NCBI GenBank assembly: GCA_003225365.1
Contig: QHZN01000218.1
Span: 1-35,449 of the forward strand
DNA from: Acidobacteriota bacterium
Lineage (GTDB): Bacteria > Acidobacteriota > Terriglobia > UBA7540
DNA: 35,449 bases
Reading direction: 5' to 3'
The translations under genes and the position numbers were made by a program. Of the stretch, positions 24,820 through 32,349 are shown piece after piece; position 1 is the first letter of the stretch, and each line of letters opens with the position of its first letter. A model generated the notes under the pieces. The model did not search any database and was not told where the DNA came from. It saw only the letters and a list, made by a program, of their open reading frames with translations.

Positions 24820-25653
24820 TCAGTCGAGATACTTGATGCAGACGACTTCATTCCGCGCCTCGTTGTAAATCAACTCATCCACGAAAGCGCGGGTCATGAG
24901 GAGGCCAAAGCCGCCTGCGCGCAAGCCTTTTTCTTCGCGGATCTGGTGATGGCGGAAGGGCTCATCGGGGGGATTATTGACCGCGGCGTGGGGCAGGTCT
25001 TCAAGCCGAAAGCCCTGGCCGGGGTCGGCAATGCGGTAGAGGACCATGCGGCGGGTGCGCAGGCAGGCAATTCGGACCTTGCGCGTGGGGTCAAGCCTGC
25101 CGCCCCATTCGATGGCGTTCAGCAGCAGCTCGCGGAACGCGCGGCCCACCGACTCACGCACTTCGGAGGGGAGGTCGCTCTTCAGTTGGTCCATGAAGAA
25201 CTGGATGCGCTCGGCAGTATGGAGATCGCTCGGAACGACGAGTTCCACCCATTCCGGCCGCGCGGAAATCACCTCGATCGGGAGCTGTGGGGCACCCTCA
25301 GCCAGCGCCATATTTACGACCTCGAGAAGGGTGTCCGGCTTAAAGGGTTTGCGGATGTAATGAAAGGCCTGCTCGCGCACCGCGGTCAGCAGCGTCTCCG
25401 GCGTGTCATCGGCGGTTATGACAACGGCCTTCACCGTTTTGCCGACGGCGTGAAGTTTCGCCAGCAGTTCCAACCCATTCATCTTGGGCAGCCAGACGTC
25501 GAGCAGGACGAGGTCGTAATGATCGCGCCCCAGCATCTGCAACGCCTCCGCGCCGTCTGCGGTCGTGGTCACATGGTGGCCGGCCGTCCCAAGCACGTCA
25601 TTCAAGAGGTTGCGGACGAGTGGCGAGTCCTCAACGACCAGAATATTTTTCAA
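24820..25653 (-). CDS. Receiver domain fused to an RsbW-like HATPase
   Basis: 277 residues. Residues 1-120 are a receiver with Asp9, phosphoacceptor Asp52 (LVLLDVWLP) and Lys102 (IRKPF). Residues 140-277 are an anti-sigma-factor-type HATPase: N-box FRELLLNAIEWGG, G1 IADPGQGF, and G2 GGFGLLMTRAFVDEL. There is no histidine phosphoacceptor domain, so it should act as a regulated serine kinase or anti-sigma-like switch rather than a sensor kinase. The start is TTG at 25653, beginning KNILVVEDS, with GGAGCAAGG upstream. A strong promoter about 270 bases upstream gives a long leader. No partner anti-anti-sigma or phosphatase gene is in the window. Confidence 0.87.
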   Translation of the reverse strand: MKNILVVEDSPLVRNLLNDVLGTAGHHVTTTADGAEALQMLGRDHYDLVLLDVWLPKMNGLELLAKLHAVGKTVKAVVITADDTPETLLTAVREQAFHYIRKPFKPDTLLEVVNMALAEGAPQLPIEVISARPEWVELVVPSDLHTAERIQFFMDQLKSDLPSEVRESVGRAFRELLLNAIEWGGRLDPTRKVRIACLRTRRMVLYRIADPGQGFRLEDLPHAAVNNPPDEPFRHHQIREEKGLRAGGFGLLMTRAFVDELIYNEARNEVVCIKYLD

Positions 25654-25842
25654 TGCCTTGCTCCGTGCCGGGAGGTTTCGACGCCGAGGATTCTTGGAGG
25701 GCGGCGCCCGGAAGTCGGCGAATGGGACCTGAACTCATATCTGTGATTCGGTTACGTATCCCGGGTTCTTTCTGCTCGCGGCAACTCATCCTGACGCCTT
25801 CCGCGGGCTGGGACGGCGTCGAATCGGCGCAGAAGGGCATGG

Positions 25843-25857
25843 TCATTTGACAAATGA
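25843..25857. promoter_or_regulatory. 15-bp perfect palindrome in the leader of the receiver/HATPase gene
   Basis: TCATTTG-A-CAAATGA is perfectly symmetric and sits about 65-80 bases downstream of the predicted start point of the 25929-25955 promoter. It looks like a dimer operator; the XRE-type regulator gene just upstream is a plausible but unproven binder. Confidence 0.4.
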
Positions 25858-25928
25858 GATGCACGAGAGTTCGAGACCACCGTAGGATTTGCAACCGTTG
25901 TCGAGCACACGGCAGCGCGCATGGTGTG

Positions 25929-25955
25929 ATTATACCATTCTCGGAAGCCGGGCAA
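25929..25955 (-). promoter_or_regulatory. Sigma-70-type extended -10 promoter
   Basis: On the minus strand TATAAT (25934-25929) is preceded by TGG, an extended -10, and TTGCCC (25955-25950) is a -35 at 15-base spacing. It would give a transcript running through the palindrome into the receiver/HATPase gene. Confidence 0.55.
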
Positions 25956-26165
25956 GCCGCTTGTCATGTGACGGGTCGCTGTCCAAGCCGGTTGGCGAGC
26001 ACCCGGGGAAAGATGAGGGCTGCTGTTTTACCACTTCGATGCGCAAGGTTGGGTAGTGCGATCTCCGGGCCGGGTGCGGGAAGTTGGGGCGCGCCGCGTG
26101 TGCGATTCATCCCGCTCTGCGAGATTGCGAAAAGAAATGAAAAAACAGGTCAAGTTGGAACGGCC

Positions 26166-26543
26166 CTAGTGTGTCGCCAACGTCCTGGCCATGGAGAGAA
26201 GCGCTTCGCGGTCAGGTCCGCCGATGTTCACGACCAACCTTGCCAGTTTGAGCAGGTAATTCGCGTCTTCCTCTTCCGGAGTGCCGAGAGCCGCCGCGTC
26301 TCCCAGGGACGGCCTCTCGATCAGCGCCGGTGTCGGGGGCTGTCCGTCGCCCTCATAAAAGAGCATGAAGAGCGGGACCTCCAAAGCCCCGGCAAACCGC
26401 TCCAGCGTTTCGAGCGACGGCACCGTGTGCCCGTTTTCAACCCGCGAGGTGTAACAGCGGAGCAAGCCCGTAGCAGCCTCGATATCCCCCTGAGAAAGCC
26501 CCTTCTGTTCTCGAAGTTGCCGTAAACGCGCACCGATTTTCAT
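26166..26543 (-). CDS. Small XRE-family transcriptional regulator
   Basis: 125 residues from ATG 26543, chosen because AAAGGAG lies about nine bases upstream; an upstream in-frame start would add 15 basic residues. Residues 3-60 are a Cro/C1-type helix-turn-helix: RLRQLREQKGLSQGDIEAAT, then SRVENGHTVPSLETLERFA and LEVPLFMLF. The C-terminal half has no known effector domain. It lies between pyrB and the receiver/HATPase gene on the same strand, 246 bases after pyrB. The palindrome at 25843-25857 could be its operator. Its target and signal are unknown. Confidence 0.85.
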   Translation of the reverse strand: MKIGARLRQLREQKGLSQGDIEAATGLLRCYTSRVENGHTVPSLETLERFAGALEVPLFMLFYEGDGQPPTPALIERPSLGDAAALGTPEEEDANYLLKLARLVVNIGGPDREALLSMARTLATH

Positions 26544-26789
26544 TGAGATATCTCCTTTGGATCGTCGAGTTCGGCGTTGATTATTCATGGGCTTATTAAC
26601 TTACGTCCACAATTATCTCCGGCCCTCGAAATCCCGGCAAGAGTACGGCAGTACTATTACCGGGGCACACTTTGGTGCTAGTGCCGGTCCAACTTGGCAT
26701 GTCTATGCGCCATCCCGCAGGGCGGGACGAAACACCGGACGCAATTGGCTGCTTTGGGAAGGGTTATCCGAGAATAGATGGAGCGGCAC

Positions 26790-27848
26790 TCAGGGAATAG
26801 AGAGCTCAACCCTTCCGGCCCCAGGCTTCGGGCGCGGCCGACGGGTGGGCAGCACGGTCGCAAGAAGGGCCATGCGGACGTACAGGCCGTTTTGCGCTTG
26901 CCGGAAGTAGGCGGCGCGTGGGTCTGCATCCGCTTCCGGACGAATTTCCCCCACTCGGGGGAGCGGGTGCATGACGATGGATTTCGGCTTCATCAGTTTT
27001 AAGCTGGCGGAGTCGAGGACGTAAATGCCCTGAACTTTCTCGTAGTCCGCGATGCGGCCGCCGAAGCGCTCCTTCTGAATGCGCGTCTGATAGACCACGT
27101 CTGCTTCGGGGAGGACTTTCGCGAGGTCTGATTCTTCCTTGTAAGCCACACCGTGCTTGCGAAGATGCTCGAGGATGTCCTCCTTCATCCGGAGCTCGGG
27201 GGGGGCGACGAACCAGATGCGGATATCTCGGAACTTCGAGAGCAGGTAGGCGAGCGAGCGCACCGTGCGGCCCTGCGCGAGGTCGCCCACCATGGCGACG
27301 GAAAGGTCCTCCAGGCGCCCGAGCTCCTTGCGAATCGTGAAAAGGTCGAGGAGCGCCTGGGTGGGGTGTTGGCCGACGCCGTCGCCGGCGTTGATGATGG
27401 GAACACGCGAGACGGCGGCGGCGCGCTCCGCCGCGCCCACTTCGTTGTGGCGCAAAACGATGACGTCCGCATAGCCGTTGAGAATCCGAATGGTGTCTTC
27501 GAGGGTTTCGCCCTTGGAGACCGAGGAGAATTCCCGCGCGTTTTCGGTCGAGATGACCCGGCCTCCCAGACGCAGCATGGCCGTCTCGAAAGAGAACCGA
27601 GTGCGCGTAGAGGGCTCGTAGAAGAGCGTCGCCATGATGCGGTCACGGCATTGGTTATTTCCCCCGCGCGCGGCGACCTTTTCCATCCGGTCGGCGAGGC
27701 GAAACAGGTAGTCGAGGGTCGCGGGGTCGAATTGCTGGGCAGCCAGAACGTGGTGGAGCGGCGGCGCTGGCCCCAGTCCCTGAGCCACGCCGAAGGGCGC
27801 GCGGCTTCCTCGGGCAAGCCGCCGGGTTGAGGGCCTTTTCTGCGGCAT
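26790..27848 (-). CDS. pyrB: Aspartate carbamoyltransferase catalytic subunit
   Basis: Makes N-carbamoyl-aspartate from carbamoyl phosphate and aspartate in pyrimidine synthesis. It is 352 residues, slightly long. Active-site motifs are complete: FYEPSTRTRFSFE (Ser80-Thr-Arg-Thr-Arg), SKGE (Lys112), HPTQALLD (161-168) and HPLPR (294-298). The normal fold begins near LHHVLAAQQFDPATLDYLF (residue 31); the first 30 residues are an extension containing PFGVAQG, encoded by a dispersed repeat. The start at ATG 27848 is the only good one. A decayed partial copy of this gene lies at 32030-32336 and lacks that repeat. No pyrC follows, so the gene is isolated. Confidence 0.95.
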   Translation of the reverse strand: MPQKRPSTRRLARGSRAPFGVAQGLGPAPPLHHVLAAQQFDPATLDYLFRLADRMEKVAARGGNNQCRDRIMATLFYEPSTRTRFSFETAMLRLGGRVISTENAREFSSVSKGETLEDTIRILNGYADVIVLRHNEVGAAERAAAVSRVPIINAGDGVGQHPTQALLDLFTIRKELGRLEDLSVAMVGDLAQGRTVRSLAYLLSKFRDIRIWFVAPPELRMKEDILEHLRKHGVAYKEESDLAKVLPEADVVYQTRIQKERFGGRIADYEKVQGIYVLDSASLKLMKPKSIVMHPLPRVGEIRPEADADPRAAYFRQAQNGLYVRMALLATVLPTRRPRPKPGAGRVELSIP

Positions 27849-28210
27849 CGGGGACTCGGCGAGTCAAGATACTCCGAGCCTCGTCGCCCCGTCAACAAGC
27901 CCCGCCTGCGCGTAGTGGGTCAGCAGAGGCGGCTCTACGCCGCCATTTGGCGAGGTGAACCCGCCACTACGACGACAACTTGACCCACTACCCGCCTGCG
28001 TGGCCGGTGCGGGGGCCGAAGGTCCCGCGCGCTTCGCTTAGGATGCTGAGCGCCGCCCGAACCACCTTGCGCCCATGGGGTTTTCCCCCGGCCTGACTCA
28101 AACAGCTAAGACACTGATGGCTGTTGGTTGGGATTGTGTTGTACTGCGGAGGCGTTTTGCTGGAATCCGTCAGCAGACGAACGCCTGGTAAAGTGAGGGC
28201 AGGCGGGAGT
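27849..28210. other. Intergenic region between pyrB and the phosphopantetheinyl transferase gene
   Basis: 362 bases holding the MITE-like element and, at 28150-28186, a hairpin with arms AGGCGTT/AACGCCT and an inner TGCTG/CAGCA pair, 24 bases past the transferase stop. The hairpin could end that transcript, but no T-run follows. No gene is seen. Confidence 0.4.
27901..28000. mobile_element. MITE-like element with terminal inverted repeats and 10-bp direct repeats
   Basis: CCCGCCTGCG at 27901-27910 and again at 27991-28000 flank an 80-base segment. Its ends are inverted repeats: GTAGTGGGTCA (27912-27922) and TGACCCACTAC (27981-27991). The interior is GC-rich and itself partly self-complementary, with no coding capacity. 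The arrangement is that of a miniature inverted-repeat element with a target duplication. It lies just upstream of pyrB. I do not recognise the family. Confidence 0.55.
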
Positions 28211-28924
28211 TCAGCCAGCTAATGAGTAGCCAACCGGTAAGGCATCCTTTCGATGAGAGAGGGCGGGATCCACTATGTTCCAGGCGACCTCGAACGGGCC
28301 TCGACCGCGAACCGCTACGGCGACGGCCAGGCCGCGTACGACGTCACACGACTCGCACCAGGCGCCCTCCAGGCAGCCTGGGACGTCGTCGAGCCCCCCG
28401 TCCGCCGCTTTGACCGCCGCCTCAATGCGCGTCCACCAGCGAAAAAACACCGTTGACTGCTCATCGAGCCGAGCGGCAGTAAAGTCGGCGCGAGCGGCGG
28501 GCGGGAAGAACTCAGAAACGATTTCAGCCATTCCTTCCAGCGGCCGTATCGGCTCGACGTCGACTCCCACGGGCTGGCCCGCTGACAATGCCACGGCAAA
28601 CCAGCCTCCGCTATGCGAAAGACTGAATTCCATCTCTTCCCCAGCCAAGTGCAGCTTCCCGCCGGGTTTCCGAAGGATCGGCACAGCCGCCGGCGGGCAG
28701 CCGAGCGCCGCGCTGAGCAATTCGCGAAGCTGTATTCGCGTTGCCAGAAATTCGTTGCGATGTGGAAGGGACCGTATCCTTGCTGCTCGCTTACGTTCAT
28801 CATCCGAGAGCGTGGCGACGCGATCCGCAGTCACGGTGTCGCTCGCGAACTTCACCAGATACACCGAAACTCGAGTGGGCGAATGTGAGTGCGCGGGTGG
28901 TCGTGGAAGTTTTTGTCGGTTCAT
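28211..28924 (-). CDS. 4'-phosphopantetheinyl transferase, Sfp type
   Basis: 237 residues. Transfers phosphopantetheine from CoA to a carrier-protein serine. The core is present: FSLSHSGGWFAVAL followed by GVDVEPIRP (Asp122, Glu124) and WTRIEAAVKAADGG, giving the third metal ligand Glu168. In that last motif the usual W-x-x-K-E-A Lys is Ile167, while Lys172 is kept, so activity may be altered. The ATG at 28924 overlaps the stop of the upstream adenylation-domain gene by four bases (ATGA), so the two are translationally coupled. The neighbour has lost its own carrier domain, so the natural substrate must be encoded elsewhere or the pair may be decaying. Confidence 0.85.
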   Translation of the reverse strand: MNRQKLPRPPAHSHSPTRVSVYLVKFASDTVTADRVATLSDDERKRAARIRSLPHRNEFLATRIQLRELLSAALGCPPAAVPILRKPGGKLHLAGEEMEFSLSHSGGWFAVALSAGQPVGVDVEPIRPLEGMAEIVSEFFPPAARADFTAARLDEQSTVFFRWWTRIEAAVKAADGGLDDVPGCLEGAWCESCDVVRGLAVAVAVRGRGPFEVAWNIVDPALSHRKDALPVGYSLAG

Positions 28925-30525
28925 TCGGCCAGCGGTACCAAGATGTCAGGCGAGGGCCCAGGTCGAGCGCTTGTGAGCCTCAGCGCGGCTGAGTCCCCTC
29001 GGCGCAACGCACTCGGTTCGCGCGTCGTCTCGAGGATTCCGGCTCCGGCACGGTCCTGCCACTCTGCCGGTATTCCGGCCCAAACCGTGCCCGCGGGGAG
29101 CGTCTCACCCTTCATCAGGAGCGAAAGAGCATCCAGCCGTGCGCCGTCCTCCATTACAGAGTCGTAGAGGACGACCGAATCTGCCCCCACGGCGCAATCC
29201 GCGCCGATTTGAAGCCTGGAAGCCTTTAGCACTCGGTCCTCAAAGAGGTGCGTTTGCAGTACGCAGTCGTCGTTGAGAGCCACTCGGTCGTCAATCTCAG
29301 TGAGGTCCCACTCTAAGGAAACCGGCGGTGCGAACGGGTCCGGCACGAAGCGCTTGAGCGTTTCTTCGGGAAGGCCCACGTACCCGCGCGCCACCCCCGC
29401 GCCGCCGATCGAGATCTCGCCGACTTCGCCTCGCGGAACAGGCCGGAGTTTATCGTCGAGGAGATACACACGGTAACCGGGGACGGCCCGGCCGATCGTC
29501 ACCGGCTTGCCAGAGTTGAGTTCGGCGTAGGTCGCGATGACGGTGGTCTCCGTGGGTCCGTAAGTGTTGACGATCCGCCGCCCAGGCCGCGCCCAGCGCG
29601 CGACGAGCTGATCGGGGCAGGTCTCACCGCCATGGATGAGGAGGCGCACCGTCGGCGCGTCCTCCGTCAGCATGGAGAGCAGCGTGGGCACGCACGAGAA
29701 TACGGTCACGCTGTGCTCCGTGAGCCGCCGCGAGAGGTCCGGCCCGGCGTGCGCCATTTCCGGCGTGGCGGCGACGAGCGTCGCCCCGGCGAGGAAAGCG
29801 AGCCAGATCTCTTCGACGGATAAGTCGAAGCAGAGCGGAGCCCCCTGATAAACGCGGTCCTCGGGCCCAACCCTGTAAACGGCGCTCTCGGCTCGCACAA
29901 AGTGCCAGGCGTTTCGATGCTCGACCATCACACCCTTGGGCCGCCCCGTGGAACCCGAGGTGTAGATCACGTAGCAAAGGTCCCTCGGCTCCGTGCCGAC
30001 TTCATCCAGAGACAGGCGGGCGGAACTTTCGGCGGCAATCGCCTGGCCATCGGCGTCCACTCGGATCACCGCGCCCGGGAACGCCGCGTGGCTCCGCGCC
30101 AGCTCCGCGGTCGTCACGAGCGCCTGGGCGCCCGAGTCCTGGAGAATGTAGGCGACTCGCTCCGGCGGATATTCGGGGTCGATGGGCACATAGGCCGCTC
30201 CCGACTTGAGAATTCCCAGTAGCGTGGTGTACGCGTCGAGCGATCGTGGGAGCATCATGGCCACCATTCGACTTCGCCCAGGGCCGTGAGCCTGTCGAAC
30301 CTCAGAGAACCCTTGCTCCGCGCGTCGCCTTCGCAGGTAGCGTGCCAGACGGTTTGCGGAGCGTTCGAGGCCGGCGTAGGTGGCCTCGTTACGCCCAAAG
30401 ACTACCGCCGTCGATTGCGGTCGCGCGTCGGCCTGCCGTTCGAATAGTTGGTGCAATAATCTCGCGGTTGGAGCCTGGCAGGGGTCAGTTTGCACCTCGA
30501 CATCAATTGGCAATGTCGGCGTCAT
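28921..30525 (-). CDS. Adenylation domain fused to a terminal hexapeptide-repeat piece (internally deleted Pls/PosA-type NRPS)
   Basis: 534 residues, ATG 30525 with GAGGAG just upstream. Residues 20-385 are a nonribosomal-peptide-type adenylation domain: A3 YTSGSTGRPKGV (188-199), A5 NTYGPTETTV (320-329) and A6 GEISIGGAGVARGY (369-382). It then stops abruptly near residue 400: A7-A10, including the catalytic Lys region, and any carrier domain are absent. Residues 408-487 are left-handed beta-helix repeats (LNDDCVLQTHLFEDRVLK, IGADCAVGADSVVLYD) matching the very end of Pls/PosA-type synthetases. So a several-hundred-residue middle appears to be lost in frame. Residues 68-86 are an insertion encoded by a dispersed repeat. 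Probably inactive or altered. Confidence 0.82.
   Translation of the reverse strand: MTPTLPIDVEVQTDPCQAPTARLLHQLFERQADARPQSTAVVFGRNEATYAGLERSANRLARYLRRRRAEQGFSEVRQAHGPGRSRMVAMMLPRSLDAYTTLLGILKSGAAYVPIDPEYPPERVAYILQDSGAQALVTTAELARSHAAFPGAVIRVDADGQAIAAESSARLSLDEVGTEPRDLCYVIYTSGSTGRPKGVMVEHRNAWHFVRAESAVYRVGPEDRVYQGAPLCFDLSVEEIWLAFLAGATLVAATPEMAHAGPDLSRRLTEHSVTVFSCVPTLLSMLTEDAPTVRLLIHGGETCPDQLVARWARPGRRIVNTYGPTETTVIATYAELNSGKPVTIGRAVPGYRVYLLDDKLRPVPRGEVGEISIGGAGVARGYVGLPEETLKRFVPDPFAPPVSLEWDLTEIDDRVALNDDCVLQTHLFEDRVLKASRLQIGADCAVGADSVVLYDSVMEDGARLDALSLLMKGETLPAGTVWAGIPAEWQDRAGAGILETTREPSALRRGDSAALRLTSARPGPSPDILVPLAE
30267..30299. repeat. Dispersed palindromic repeat inserted in frame in the adenylation gene
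   Basis: TTCGAC (30267-30272) and GTCGAA (30294-30299) bracket a core CTTCGCCCAGGGCCGTGAGC. One plus-strand frame reads FDFAQGREPVEP, typical of a repeat family found in many genomes. In the gene's own frame it encodes the foreign stretch RAEQGFSEVRQAHGPGR between two conserved segments. A related sequence lies in the 5' end of pyrB near 27772-27800. Confidence 0.65.
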
Positions 30526-30600
30526 AGGCTCCTCGGTTTGGAATTGTCCAGCGCTGGAGTTTGTTAATGCCTCGGGAGAATTTCATTCAGAATTCCCCTC

Positions 30601-31371
30601 CTATGGCGAACCCGAAATTGACGAACGTGGGCCAGGGCAGCAACGGACGTAGCCGCCGGTCCACAATGTCGCTGAACTTGATGCGCGGCTGAATATAGAG
30701 TCTCGGTATGAAGTAGTAGGTGAGCGAGCCCGCGGCTGCGGCGAAGTTGAATGCGGGTTTGTCGAGCCCGATGTATGCGTCGTTGAATTTCGACGACGCC
30801 CAGCCGGAGTGCAGGGAAAAGTCGAACCCAACCTTCTTAGTGACCGGCCGGTGGTAGCTCGGCCGGCTTCGCCAAAGTACGCGCCCTGGTAAGCCAGGAC
30901 ATCAACACTGTGGGCGGTGAAAACGCGGAGCGGGCCCGCCGGGTAGGATAATCTCAGCGATCCTTCCATCGTATTGGGGTCCTGCACGCCTGGCGGCCGC
31001 TGGTTGAGAAAGGCATCCAAGGAAGGCTCGATCGTGAGCTTTTTCCAACCCCGGCTGTAAGCCAGGCTCAGGTCAGTCACGCGGAGGTGAGCGACGCTGG
31101 GCTCTCGGCCCAGAACGAAATTCCTCCAGGCCGTGAGCGTGAGCCCGGATCGCTCGACCCAAACAGAAGGCTGCATCATGGGCTGGTTGCTGAACGCGAT
31201 GCCCCGCCAAACGTAGCCGGAATTGAAGTCAGCCTCCAGACCGTAGGACAGCCTCCGGTTCTGCTCAGCGCCGGCCGGAGAAACCTGTCCGAAAGCCCTC
31301 GTGCCCTCTAGGGCGACCGCCAGCGTCACCCAAGCACCCGTCCGCATCGAAATGGTCGCCAATCCACCCAT
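30601..31371 (-). CDS. TorF-like outer-membrane protein, frameshifted
   Basis: The open frame has 256 residues and starts at ATG 31371 (ATG 31347 is possible), with a signal peptide ending near TRAFGQ. The first 170 residues resemble the TorF/TIGR02001 putative porin family: SYGLEADFNSGYVWRGIAFS and LTLTAWRNFVLG. After GAYFGEAG (near 30858-30868) the frame turns into Arg/Ser/Thr-rich nonsense. Adding one base there opens a frame reading YHRPVTKKVGFDFSLHSGW and ending NFGFAIGGEF at a TGA at 30587-30589, which is a proper barrel end with a C-terminal Phe. The real gene probably spans 30587-31371, broken by one lost base (mutation or sequencing error). Substrate unknown. Confidence 0.7.
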   Translation of the reverse strand: MGGLATISMRTGAWVTLAVALEGTRAFGQVSPAGAEQNRRLSYGLEADFNSGYVWRGIAFSNQPMMQPSVWVERSGLTLTAWRNFVLGREPSVAHLRVTDLSLAYSRGWKKLTIEPSLDAFLNQRPPGVQDPNTMEGSLRLSYPAGPLRVFTAHSVDVLAYQGAYFGEAGRATTGRSLRRLGSTFPCTPAGRRRNSTTHTSGSTNPHSTSPQPRARSPTTSYRDSIFSRASSSATLWTGGYVRCCPGPRSSISGSP

Positions 31372-32029
31372 CGGACGCTTCGCTTCTGCGACGTCTGCGC
31401 TGAACGCTCACCTGAGTGTTGTTCCGTGGAACCGCACTTGAATCGGTCCCTGCGTTCGCTCGACAGGTTATCGAGAGCTTCAAGGACTCGGGCTACGGCC
31501 CTGCGGCTTACTCTGACGCCCCACGAGCGCAAGGCCCATCTGAGACGCAAGTGAGGTGGCCCGTCCACTCACGCGCAATCTCGCCGGTTTGCCGAAGGTC
31601 TTTCCTTAGGCGCGGACATTAACGGCCTGATTAACACAATCGCTCATAATTACGCGGCTCATCGTACTCTTTGTGTGTCGCACGTATTTTGCCAGGCGGC
31701 ACGCGCCGAACATCGGGTCAATTCCTGAAAAACGGGAAGAAAAATCCAGGGCGCACTGGCCGAACATGCTTAGTCAGAAACTCTTACCTAGAGGGCGTTT
31801 CTAGCGCAGTGGAAGGCTTGGAAAGCTTTTGGTCGCAATATCTTAACTTTGCTGGGAGGGTCTTCTGGTGAAGATAGAAAAGACTCGATTGAGCGCGCCG
31901 CGCAAAAGTGCGCGAAGTGCAAATCCGTGCCGGCATGTAAGGATTTCCGGTTTCCGGAAATTTTTGCTATCTGTTAATTGGTTATACGGATAAATCCGCA
32001 GGGCTCGCCCCCGCCCGAGTGCTCCTATG
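31372..32029. other. Gene-poor region with an AT-richer structured segment
   Basis: About 650 bases without a supported gene. From about 31640 to 31990 it is richer in AT than its surroundings and contains hairpins, including CGCGCA/TGCGCG at 31899-31914 and the terminator-like stem listed separately. A small open frame (31671-31871, TTG start) has no recognisable product. The part 31380-31600 is GC-rich and shows fragments reminiscent of a transposase helix-turn-helix on the minus strand, too weak to call. Confidence 0.4.
31943..31965 (+). terminator. Intrinsic-terminator-like hairpin
   Basis: Perfect arms ATTTCCGG (31943-31950) and CCGGAAAT (31954-31961) with a TTT loop, followed by four more T. 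Orientation is plus strand. No plus-strand gene ends close upstream, so if it works it would end a short transcript from the 31640-31940 region. Confidence 0.45.
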
Positions 32030-32336
32030 TTCCCCCGACCACGTGCAGCTTCGCCGCCTTGAACGAGAACCGCGTGCGCGTGGAAGGCTTGTGGGACAGC
32101 GTCGCCATGATGCAGTCACGGCATTGGTCGATGCTGCCGCGCGCGAATCTTTCCATCTGGCCGGCGAGTCGATAAGGTAGTCGAGCGCGGGCGGGTCGAA
32201 CTGCTGGGGAGCGCCCCCGTAGTGGAGCGGCGATGGCGGGGCACTTCGCGAGCGGCCGGGCCGAGATTCTCTTCTGTCGGATCGGAAACTCCACCAGTTA
32301 GGTACTCCAAGCCTCGCCGCCCGGTCAGCAGGTCGA
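32030..32336 (-). pseudogene. Decayed partial copy of pyrB
   Basis: The minus strand encodes QCRDCIMATLSHKPSTRTRF followed by SFKAAKL, clearly matching intact pyrB (QCRDRIMATLFYEPSTRTRF, SFETAML). The DNA is alignable with about 27575-27896 through the 5' coding part and the short upstream leader (TACTCCAAGCCTCGCCGCCC against TACTCCGAGCCTCGTCGCCC). Active-site changes (FYEP to SHKP), small deletions and the lack of the remaining two thirds show it is dead. It lacks about 30 bases corresponding to the dispersed repeat in the 5' end of functional pyrB. It ends about 100 bases before the PAS kinase gene on the other strand. Confidence 0.85.
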
Positions 32337-32349
32337 AGCTTCCCACCGA

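Larger units (their letters stand above)
25654..26165. other. Long intergenic region before the receiver/HATPase gene
   Basis: 512 bases without a supported gene. It contains the extended -10 promoter and the palindrome listed separately, and a 14-base direct repeat (25861-25874) that also occurs at 24742-24755 on the other side of the receiver/HATPase gene. The rest, about 25990-26160, shows nothing I recognise. Confidence 0.5.

Noticed and set aside
24742-25874. 14-base perfect direct repeat GCACGAGAGTTCGA at 24742 and 25861 flanking the receiver/HATPase gene
   Set aside because: In a window this size one or two 14-base repeats are expected by chance, and no other sign of an inserted element is present.
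31326-31568. Minus-strand frame with a helix-turn-helix-like stretch (WGVRVSRRAVARVLEAL), possible transposase remnant
   Set aside because: The likeness is short, no catalytic motif or terminal repeats are seen, so it cannot be supported.
31671-31871. 66-codon plus-strand frame with TTG start
   Set aside because: No ribosome-binding site and no recognisable product; a non-coding transcript is equally possible.
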